Below, one piece after another: positions 1 through 5,867 of a DNA stretch of 5,867 nt; the stretch's first letter is position 1, and the number at the start of each line of letters is the position of its first letter. A program made the position numbers and the translations under genes. Origin of the DNA: Rhodoferax sp. (GTDB lineage Bacteria > Pseudomonadota > Gammaproteobacteria > Burkholderiales > Burkholderiaceae); assembly GCA_020048295.1 (NCBI GenBank), contig JAIFMT010000138.1:1-5867 (forward strand). Direction: 5' to 3'. A model generated the notes under the pieces. The model was not told the DNA's origin. It saw only the letters and a program-made list of their open reading frames with translations, and ran no database searches.

Positions 1-1
1 G

Positions 2-1798
2 TTCGGCGAGTTCAACAAAAATTCTGAATTGTTTCAAGGTTTCCTGACCGACCCTCTGGCGTTTGGCGTCAGCAATCGGTTTTCACCGTTGTTGCAGTCG
101 TCGGGACATTTCGGTACGCTGGGTTTGGGGTTTGACCATGGCCAGGGCGAACTCCAGACACCCGAGCTGATCCTGAATGGCTTGAGCCACCTGGTTCGGC
201 CGATGGCTTATTTTGTGCAGTTGCAGCCTGCAAAGCTGCGCAACTTTCCCCTTGATCTGGTGTCCCTGTCAGGTCAACCACTTGTCCACGACCCGACTGG
301 ACGCAGCCGTGCCGATGCGAATGTCGGTACCCTGGGCTTGGGGTTGCAACTGACAGAGAAGCTGGGTGTCTTTGCTTACCACAACACTTTTGACATCGAC
401 CTGCGCGGCAACAATCAGGTGGTTGACCTTGCATCGACCCAAAAGAACCTGAGCAGTCCAACGCAGATGAAGCTGGACACCTCCCACAGTGCGCTCGGTA
501 TGTCTTACCGCTGGACACCGACCTCGCAAACCTGGCTCAAACTGGGGCAGGGCCGTTCATTCAATCAGATCAAGGCTTACCCCACCGTGTTGGCTCTGGA
601 CGACGTGGTGGGTGAGGTCGGCGTGTACGCCACGCCCAGCAAGACCTTTCAAGACCTGCAGTGGCGGCACACCACCGACTTGAGTCCCGCCACGCGCATC
701 GGACTGGGGTTTGAACAAGTGCGTGAAGCACAAGACAGCCTGGCCTGGGGGAGTGGCGTCGTGGCCTCGATCAGTAACGACGGCTTCACGCTGAACAATG
801 TGCTTGTATTTGCGGGCTCGAACAACATACAGCGCAGTTTTTCTGCGCTGAGCCTGAACGCACAACACTGGCTCAGTCCAAGCCTGTTGCTGGACGGCGC
901 GCTGGCATCCAACCGTGTGGCCGAAAAGGTCAAGGGCGAGCGCTTGCTGGTTAACCTGGCCGCCGAAAGCGTCAGCGAAGACCAGGTGCAAATCGATCAG
1001 GTGCACCGCGTCCTGACCCCACGCCTGGGACTGGTCTACCAACCCAACGAGCAATTCAGTCTGCGCGCGGCGTACCAGGATTGGCTGCGCCCTTTGAGCG
1101 TCAGCACGCTGGATCGGGTCGATACTGCCGGTATAGCGCTCGACGACCGGCTGCTGACTGCCGGTGGCCGCGTCAAACGCAGTGTGCTGCAACTGGGTTG
1201 GTCGCCCAATGCCAGCACATTTTTCAGCGCCAAGCTGGATCACCAGGACATCAGCAACCCAGTGGCTTCCGGGGTTGACCTGCGCACGCCGAGCCTGCCG
1301 TTTCTCGAAGCCCTGCGCAACGCGCAAACGATCAATCTGTCCGCCATAGACCTGCTGGAAAACACGCCGGAGACCGAGATGGCCAGTCTGGATGCCCTCT
1401 CTGTCGGTGTCAATCGGCTGCTCAACCCACGCCTGTCTGCCTACCTGAAATACATCTGGCAAGACTCCCGCAACAGCTATGCGGACGCGCAGGTGCCAGG
1501 TGGACGTGTTGCGGGCAAGCGCATCGCCTTCCTGCCACGCGACACATTGGCGCTGGGCACCCACTGGGCCGCTGGGCAACACCTGCAATTGGGCGCGCGC
1601 GTGGTCTACCGATCAGACCGATTTGAAGACATGTCCAACCTGACCCTTTGGCCAGCGGCCTGGCAGCTCGACTTGCTGTTGGCGCACGAGTCGCCAGACA
1701 AGCGCTGGTCGCTGACTGCGGCGGCACTCAATCTGGGTGGCAACCCGTCACCGCGCCAGTCAGCCCGCTATGTTGTCGATGCGCGCTACCGCTTCTGA
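2..1798 (+). CDS. Outer-membrane beta-barrel protein, C-terminal part (5' end outside window)
   Basis: The frame is open from the first full codon at nt 2, so the gene starts upstream; the TTG at nt 29 is unlikely to be the true start. The 598 visible residues are dominated by short alternating polar/hydrophobic stretches broken by turns, as in a transmembrane beta-barrel. They end in a typical outer-membrane sorting signal (RYVVDARYRF, terminal Phe preceded by alternating aromatic and hydrophobic residues) of the kind recognised by the BAM machinery. The length suits a TonB-dependent-receptor-size barrel. The block at nt 1061-1190 (RAAYQDWLRP, then TAGIALDDRL and a GG) resembles barrels that I associate with large proteins carrying N-terminal TPR repeats, often near FecR-domain and CHASE2 genes; that is from memory. 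No plug or TonB box is visible, since that part would lie upstream. The 3' end overlaps the cyclase gene. Function (receptor, exporter or sensor partner) cannot be settled from this fragment. Confidence 0.8.
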   Translation, partial: FGEFNKNSELFQGFLTDPLAFGVSNRFSPLLQSSGHFGTLGLGFDHGQGELQTPELILNGLSHLVRPMAYFVQLQPAKLRNFPLDLVSLSGQPLVHDPTGRSRADANVGTLGLGLQLTEKLGVFAYHNTFDIDLRGNNQVVDLASTQKNLSSPTQMKLDTSHSALGMSYRWTPTSQTWLKLGQGRSFNQIKAYPTVLALDDVVGEVGVYATPSKTFQDLQWRHTTDLSPATRIGLGFEQVREAQDSLAWGSGVVASISNDGFTLNNVLVFAGSNNIQRSFSALSLNAQHWLSPSLLLDGALASNRVAEKVKGERLLVNLAAESVSEDQVQIDQVHRVLTPRLGLVYQPNEQFSLRAAYQDWLRPLSVSTLDRVDTAGIALDDRLLTAGGRVKRSVLQLGWSPNASTFFSAKLDHQDISNPVASGVDLRTPSLPFLEALRNAQTINLSAIDLLENTPETEMASLDALSVGVNRLLNPRLSAYLKYIWQDSRNSYADAQVPGGRVAGKRIAFLPRDTLALGTHWAAGQHLQLGARVVYRSDRFEDMSNLTLWPAAWQLDLLLAHESPDKRWSLTAAALNLGGNPSPRQSARYVVDARYRF

Positions 1799-3764
1799 CG
1801 GCGCATGGCAGCAGTTGGCCACGTCGCTGGTCCTGAGCGGTGTGGTCATTCTGGTGCTCTGGGCCGCTACGTACACGCGCCCCTGGATCGCGGTTGACAA
1901 CAAGTTTTTCGACCTGCTGACCAGCTTGTCTGCCCCTTACCACAGCACGCTGCCCGTGGTGATTCTGGCGATTGATGAACCCAGCTTTGCAGAACTGAAG
2001 ACCCAATGGCCGTTTCCGCGCCGGATGCACGCGCAGGTGCTCAACCGGCTACGGGCCGATGGTGCCAGGGCCGTTGGTTTTGACGTGGTGTTTGCCGAGG
2101 CCTCCAACCCAGCCGATGACCTGGCACTGGCACAAGCCATTGCCACCGCCCCGCCGTTGGTGCTGGGTGCTACGCGGGAGTTGACAGAAAGCGGCAACGC
2201 CACCCTGTGGTCAGAAGTGGCTCCGCTGGCAGCCTTTGTGCAGGCTGGCGCGGTGCCGGGACAAACCTTGGTCCGGCCTGATGATGATTTTGTCGTGCGC
2301 CGCCTGGAGCGCTCGCCTGATGCCTTTGCGATGCGTGTGGCCATTGCCAGCGGAGCCACTCTGGCGGCTGCGCCCCCATCAAGTGAGGCCTTGATTGGTT
2401 ACCAGGGTCCACGCGGCACGTTTGACACCCGCTCCTATTACCAGGCACTGGAGCCTGGTTTGCTGCCAGAAGGGTTTTTCAGGGACAAGATCGTCTTGAT
2501 TGGCCGCTCGGTACGCACTTCCACCGAACTCAGGCGCTCACAGGCCGACCTGTTCAACTCCCCCTTCGCCTTGGTCGATCAGGAAGACCGACTGTTGCCG
2601 GGCATCGAAGTGCAGGCCAACCAACTGGCCAACCTGATGTTGGGGGACAGCATCGAGCCGCTTGATGTGCGCTGGCAGATGGCCTTGCTGGTTGCACTGT
2701 CGGTGTTGTTTGTGCTGCTCTCGTCGCAGCTTCATCCGGGCATGGTCGCTGGGATGACAGCCGCGCTGGCCACCAGCGTGTTGGTGGGGACTTTTTGGCT
2801 CTTTGCCGTGCAGAAACTCTGGATGCCGCCACTGTTGCCACTGCTGGCTCTGGTGTCCTTGTATGGCAGCACCCAGCTATTGCATGGGTTGGCAACCCGC
2901 CGACGCGCCCAACAGATTCGGGCGATGTTCTCGCAATACGTGCCTGCCGATGTGGTTGCCCAACTGATCGACAACCCGGCGTTGTTCAAGCTCGGCGGCG
3001 AAGTGCGCGAGCTGACCCTGATGTTCACCGACCTGGCCAATTTCACCGCCATGTCCGAGCACCTGAGTGCGCCAGCTACGGTGGATGTGCTGACCGAGTA
3101 CTTCAACACCATGACCGACATCATCCACCGCCATGGCGGCACCGTGGACAAGTTCATTGGCGATGCGGTGATGGCCTTTTGGGGCGCGCCCGTGCCCGAT
3201 GCGCAGCACGCCGAACACGCAGTGCGAGCCGCCATCGACATGCAGGCTGCCATGCATGCCCTTACCCAACGCCTGCTGGCACGTGGGTTGCCGCGCATTG
3301 CCATGCGCATCGGTTTGCACAGCGGCAAAGTGGTGGTTGGCAATGTGGGCTCGCACAGGCGCTTTTCGTACACGGCCATCGGCGATGCGGTGAACCTGGC
3401 GGCCCGACTCGAAGGGGCTAACAAAGCCTTTGGCAGCGGTATCCTGCTGTCAGAGGCCACTGCCGCAGGCTTGCCAGCCGAGTTGTCGTTGCGACACCTC
3501 GATACGGTCGTCGTCAAGGGCAAGAGCCAGTCCATCAAGGTGTTCAGTCCATGCGACGATGGTGTGCTGAGGCAGCTCAGCGCATCGGGTATTGCCAGTT
3601 TTCAGCAACAACAGTGGGAAACCAGTGCCAGCGCTTTCACCCAATTGCTGGCATACCAGCCGGGCGATATGGCTGCGCTGCGGTTTTTGCAGCGCATTGA
3701 GCAGTTGCGCGCGACCCCGCCAGATGCCACATGGCAAGCCGCTCTGGTACTTGACAAACTCTGA
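1770..3764 (+). CDS. CHASE2-domain transmembrane class III adenylate cyclase
   Basis: Predicted to make cAMP from ATP in the cytoplasm under control of a periplasmic sensor. Residues are numbered from the ATG at 1770 (664 aa). A first membrane segment lies at about 18-35. A CHASE2 domain follows at about 41-299, with the family-like VVILAIDEPSF, WPFPRR, GFDVVF, KIVLIG and LPGIEVQAN stretches. Three more membrane helices at about 302-320, 324-345 and 351-369 place the C-terminus in the cytoplasm. The cyclase domain (about 409-592) is complete: metal-binding Asp421 and Asp465, adenine-selecting Lys461 (KFIGD), Thr535 at the second purine-contact site, and transition-state Asn542 and Arg546 (NLAARLE). 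Lys/Thr favours ATP over GTP and fits the class IIIb subgroup. A tail at about 600-644 looks like a TPR hairpin. The start is uncertain: GTG 1737, ATG 1770 and ATG 1779 are in frame, none has a clear Shine-Dalgarno site, and all lie inside the barrel gene, which suggests translational coupling. Confidence 0.93.
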   Translation: MLSMRATASDGAWQQLATSLVLSGVVILVLWAATYTRPWIAVDNKFFDLLTSLSAPYHSTLPVVILAIDEPSFAELKTQWPFPRRMHAQVLNRLRADGARAVGFDVVFAEASNPADDLALAQAIATAPPLVLGATRELTESGNATLWSEVAPLAAFVQAGAVPGQTLVRPDDDFVVRRLERSPDAFAMRVAIASGATLAAAPPSSEALIGYQGPRGTFDTRSYYQALEPGLLPEGFFRDKIVLIGRSVRTSTELRRSQADLFNSPFALVDQEDRLLPGIEVQANQLANLMLGDSIEPLDVRWQMALLVALSVLFVLLSSQLHPGMVAGMTAALATSVLVGTFWLFAVQKLWMPPLLPLLALVSLYGSTQLLHGLATRRRAQQIRAMFSQYVPADVVAQLIDNPALFKLGGEVRELTLMFTDLANFTAMSEHLSAPATVDVLTEYFNTMTDIIHRHGGTVDKFIGDAVMAFWGAPVPDAQHAEHAVRAAIDMQAAMHALTQRLLARGLPRIAMRIGLHSGKVVVGNVGSHRRFSYTAIGDAVNLAARLEGANKAFGSGILLSEATAAGLPAELSLRHLDTVVVKGKSQSIKVFSPCDDGVLRQLSASGIASFQQQQWETSASAFTQLLAYQPGDMAALRFLQRIEQLRATPPDATWQAALVLDKL

Positions 3765-3801
3765 TTGATACTCCGCGACTCGGACCGAACGCGAACCAAC
3801 G

Positions 3802-5295
3802 ATGCATCAACCCTCTATACGGTATTTTTTTACCAACTTGCGCCTCAGCCGTTTGGCACCGTGGGTGTTGACTTTGGCCGTGGCAGCAGGTTGCGCCAGC
3901 GCATTGGCACAGCCCCTGCCGTCAACGGTGGTTGCAGCGCTGGCGCGCGCCCAGATTCCGCAAGAATCTGTCAGCCTGCTGCTGGTCGATGCCGATGGTC
4001 TTTCTCCGCCACGCCTGATCCACCGCGGGGCAGCGGCCGTGAATCCGGCCTCGGTGATGAAACTTGTCACCACCTTTGCGGCACTTGACCTGCTGGGGCC
4101 AGCCTGGGTCTGGCGCACACCGGTGTGGCTGGACGGCCGTATCAGCCAAGGTGTGCTCAAAGGCAACCTTGTCATCAAGGGCAGTGGCGACCCGAAGTTG
4201 GTCACCGAGCGCCTGTGGCTGCTGCTGCAGCGGCTGCAGGGCCTGGGCCTGCGCCAGATTGACGGCGACATCGTGTTCGACCGCAGCGCCTTTGCACCGC
4301 TGGCCATCCAGGCTGGCGACTTTGATGGCGAGCCATTTCGCCCCTACAACGTGACCCCGGATGCCTTGTTGTTCAACTTCAAATCGGTGTCCATGACCTT
4401 TGCCCCGAACGTGGCCGATAAGCTAGCTCACGTGACCTATGACCCGCCATTGGCCGGTGTGCGCCTGCCCGTTAGCGTGCCACTGCTGAGCGACATGACT
4501 GTGCCCTGCAACGATTACCGCGCCCGATTGCTGGCTGAATTCTCTGACCCGACTCGCATCAGTTTTGCGGGTGCCTACCCTGCGACCTGCGGCGAAAAAA
4601 CCTGGTCAGTGGCCTATGCCGACCCTGCCAGTTTCAACGCCCGTAGCATCGAAGGTCTCTGGCGCAGCATGGGAGGTCAGCTCACCGGTCGCGTGCGCGA
4701 TGGCAACGCCCCGGAAGCGCCTGCGACGTTTGTGTTGGTCAGTCCCACGCTGGCCGAGGTGGTACGTGACATCAACAAGTTCAGCAATAACGTCATGGCG
4801 CGGCAGCTTTTCTTGAGCCTTGCAGTCAGCCGATCAGACCCCGCAGACCGCGCCAGTACGGTGCCAGCCGGCCCGGCAACGCAGGAAATGGCCCGCGATC
4901 GGCTGCAGAACTGGTGGCAGCAACGCATCAGCACCACAGAGCTCCTGGTGTTGGACAACGGTGCCGGTCTGTCACGTCTGGAGCGCATCACAGCCCAGGG
5001 ACTTGTCCGGATGCTGCAAGTGGCGTATGCGTCACCCAATATGTCCGAGCTGATGTCATCGCTGCCGATTGTGGGCATCGACGGCACGCTCAAACGCAGT
5101 CTGGCACCGGCCGCCAGTGCGCACCTGAAAACTGGTAGCTTGCGCGATGTCATGGCAGTGGCCGGCTATGTGCATGGTACCCATGGTAAGCAGATGTGCC
5201 TGGTCGCCATCGTCAACCACACCAATGCGGCCGCCGCACGCCCTGCGTTGGATGCGTTGCTGACCTGGGCGGTCAGCGACAATGCGGGCCTTTGA
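3802..5295 (+). CDS. dacB: D-alanyl-D-alanine carboxypeptidase/endopeptidase (PBP4 type, peptidase S13)
   Basis: A low-molecular-mass penicillin-binding protein that removes terminal D-Ala from, or cuts D-Ala-linked cross-bridges in, periplasmic peptidoglycan. All three active-site motifs are present in order: SVMK at residues 84-87 (nucleophile Ser84, Lys87), SNN at 328-330 and KTG at 443-445. The large insertion between the first two motifs is typical of the S13/PBP4 family. The total of 497 aa is close to the usual family size (E. coli PBP4 is 477). A basic N-terminal region, a hydrophobic stretch at about 19-30 and ALA|Q at 34-37 indicate a Sec signal peptide cut after residue 36. Cys236 and Cys263 could form a disulfide in the periplasm. 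ATG 3802 is the first start after an in-frame TGA at 3766-3768. It has no good Shine-Dalgarno site and lies 37 nt after the cyclase stop, so read-through transcription from upstream is likely. Family assignment is firm; the balance of carboxy- and endopeptidase activity is not visible. Confidence 0.95.
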   Translation: MHQPSIRYFFTNLRLSRLAPWVLTLAVAAGCASALAQPLPSTVVAALARAQIPQESVSLLLVDADGLSPPRLIHRGAAAVNPASVMKLVTTFAALDLLGPAWVWRTPVWLDGRISQGVLKGNLVIKGSGDPKLVTERLWLLLQRLQGLGLRQIDGDIVFDRSAFAPLAIQAGDFDGEPFRPYNVTPDALLFNFKSVSMTFAPNVADKLAHVTYDPPLAGVRLPVSVPLLSDMTVPCNDYRARLLAEFSDPTRISFAGAYPATCGEKTWSVAYADPASFNARSIEGLWRSMGGQLTGRVRDGNAPEAPATFVLVSPTLAEVVRDINKFSNNVMARQLFLSLAVSRSDPADRASTVPAGPATQEMARDRLQNWWQQRISTTELLVLDNGAGLSRLERITAQGLVRMLQVAYASPNMSELMSSLPIVGIDGTLKRSLAPAASAHLKTGSLRDVMAVAGYVHGTHGKQMCLVAIVNHTNAAAARPALDALLTWAVSDNAGL

Positions 5296-5331
5296 TGTTC
5301 GGCGAGACATGTTCCTTGCCCGCCTTTATTT

Positions 5332-5586
5332 ATGAATTTGACAGATTTGATCGGCACACTGGCGGCCGTCCTGACCACCGCCAGTTTTCTGCCGCAGGCC
5401 TGGCACACCTTTCGCACCAAAGATGTCAGCGGCATCTCGTTGGGCATGTACAGCGTGTTCACCGTCGGGGTCGCTATGTGGCTGGTTTACGGTTTGCTGC
5501 TGAGCGCCTGGCCAGTGGTCATTGCCAACTTCATCACACTGGCGCTGGCCAGCGCCATCTTGATGATGAAACTGCGCTACCGATAG
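5332..5586 (+). CDS. SemiSWEET-type sugar transporter (MtN3/PQ-loop family)
   Basis: This 84-residue inner-membrane protein has three predicted helices: about 4-24, 36-57 and 60-80. Helix 1 ends in the family's Pro-Gln motif (SFLPQ, Pro21-Gln22). It is followed by the characteristic DVSGISLGMY segment before helix 2, and by Trp50 and Asn66, which match the Trp/Asn pair that lines the sugar pocket in characterised bacterial SemiSWEETs. Such proteins work as dimers that form a six-helix channel-like carrier moving small sugars by facilitated diffusion. The size is normal for the family and the gene looks complete. ATG 5332 is the only sensible start: upstream in the same frame there are only 12 codons, none a start, before the dacB stop. 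No Shine-Dalgarno site is seen. The 36-nt spacing to dacB suggests co-transcription. The substrate cannot be read from sequence. Confidence 0.9.
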   Translation: MNLTDLIGTLAAVLTTASFLPQAWHTFRTKDVSGISLGMYSVFTVGVAMWLVYGLLLSAWPVVIANFITLALASAILMMKLRYR

Positions 5587-5625
5587 GTTCTTGCCGCCAC
5601 GGGTTTACCCGATTCACGCTCACAG

Positions 5626-5676
5626 TTTCTACAGATACCATATCCTGTTGATAAATAGTACGGTCGTTCTTTTTTA
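5626..5676 (+). promoter_or_regulatory. Possible promoter region for the GDSL lipoprotein gene
   Basis: The 107-nt gap between the transporter stop and the GDSL start turns AT-rich from about 5626, unlike the rest of the window. It holds TTGATA at 5648-5653, which could be a -35 box but has no good -10 at 17 nt. It also holds GATAAA at 5650-5655, a 4/6 match to a -10 box with a weak TTTCTA upstream. A promoter here is likely from composition and from the gene having its own ribosome site, but the exact boxes are not convincing. Confidence 0.3.
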
Positions 5677-5682
5677 CACCTT

Positions 5683-5687
5683 GGAGA
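5683..5687 (+). promoter_or_regulatory. Ribosome binding site of the GDSL lipoprotein gene
   Basis: GGAGA lies 6 nt before the ATG at 5694, good Shine-Dalgarno spacing. It fixes that start over the in-frame ATG at 5712, which would also shorten the signal peptide. None of the other starts in the window has a comparable site. Confidence 0.8.
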
Positions 5688-5693
5688 TATCGA

Positions 5694-5867
5694 ATGCGGC
5701 AATTCAAATTGATGGGGGCAGCACTTGGCGTAGCGTTGCTGGTAGCGGCTTGCGGCGGCGGGGATGGTAATCAGGACCCAGCGGTCAAATACAGCGCAGT
5801 GGTGTCCTTCGGCGACAGCCTGAGCGATGCAGGCACCTACAAGGCCGGCCCGATCGTGGCGCTCGGC
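5694..5867 (+). CDS. GDSL-family (SGNH) esterase/lipase lipoprotein, N-terminal part (3' end outside window)
   Basis: Only the first 58 codons are in the window and the frame is still open at the edge. The N-terminus is a lipoprotein signal: a basic start (MRQFK), a hydrophobic stretch at 6-19 and a lipobox VAAC with Cys20 as the lipidated residue, followed by a flexible Gly-rich linker. The mature part opens with block I of the GDSL hydrolase family, FGDSLSDAGTY at about residues 39-49, with Ser42 the expected nucleophile. The Asp/His of the catalytic triad and the oxyanion Gly and Asn blocks would lie beyond the edge. Family members hydrolyse ester bonds in lipids, acyl chains or acetylated sugars; the substrate here is unknown. 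A secreted or membrane-anchored location is predicted. Its own Shine-Dalgarno site and the AT-rich leader suggest it is transcribed apart from the upstream genes. Confidence 0.88.
   Translation, partial: MRQFKLMGAALGVALLVAACGGGDGNQDPAVKYSAVVSFGDSLSDAGTYKAGPIVALG

Noticed and set aside
29..31. TTG at nt 29 as the start of the barrel gene
   Set aside because: The frame is open to the window edge with no stop, no ribosome site precedes the TTG, and no signal peptide follows it, so the gene continues upstream.
557..1588. 343-codon open frame on the minus strand inside the barrel gene
   Set aside because: Its translation has no recognisable domain and is rich in Gln, Arg and His as expected of an antisense shadow in GC-rich DNA; the plus frame has clear barrel features.
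2732..3538. 268-codon open frame on the minus strand across the cyclase
   Set aside because: It lies opposite the fully conserved cyclase catalytic domain and its composition is Ser/Arg/Ala-rich without motifs; a shadow.
3872..3897. Possible lipobox (AAGC, Cys31) in the DacB signal peptide
   Set aside because: The -3 residue is Ala rather than Leu/Val/Ile, and a standard signal peptidase I site (ALA|Q) follows six residues later; a soluble periplasmic protein is more likely.
5297..5306. GTTCGGCGAG, identical to the first ten bases of the window
   Set aside because: The match stops after ten bases, and one copy is inside a coding frame; chance is sufficient.
5600..5611. CGGGTTTACCCG inverted repeat after the SemiSWEET gene as a terminator
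   Set aside because: The stem is only 4-5 bp and no T-run follows, so it is too weak to call. The later T-run at 5670-5675 has no GC-rich stem before it.

Overview
The window reads as one co-directional stretch (all genes on the + strand) of a moderately GC-rich Gram-negative genome. The organism is probably a betaproteobacterium of the Burkholderiales, perhaps Comamonadaceae-like. This rests on codon use, on the mix of an outer-membrane barrel, a CHASE2 cyclase and a PBP4-type enzyme, and on general familiarity with such neighbourhoods; no search was run.

Layout: (1) nt 2-1798 is the 3' part of a gene for a large outer-membrane beta-barrel protein, cut by the left edge. (2) Overlapping its end is a CHASE2-type transmembrane class III adenylate cyclase (about 1770-3764) with every catalytic residue present and a TPR-like tail. 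(3) After 37 nt comes a complete periplasmic D-Ala-D-Ala carboxypeptidase/endopeptidase of the PBP4/DacB type (3802-5295). (4) After 36 nt comes a complete 84-residue SemiSWEET-type sugar transporter (5332-5586). (5) After a 107-nt gap, AT-rich in its second half and ending in a good ribosome binding site, a GDSL-family lipoprotein esterase begins (5694) and runs off the right edge.

The first four genes are tightly packed and lack clear Shine-Dalgarno sequences, so they could form one transcription unit with coupled translation. The GDSL gene has its own Shine-Dalgarno site and probably starts a new unit. Four of the five products act in the envelope or exported space (outer membrane, periplasm, inner membrane, lipoprotein), and the cyclase has a predicted periplasmic sensor domain. 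The barrel-cyclase pair is therefore the most plausible functional unit: an envelope signal converted to cytoplasmic cAMP. That link is inference. No RNA genes, mobile elements, CRISPR arrays or clear terminators were seen, and there is no gene-free stretch over 300 nt.
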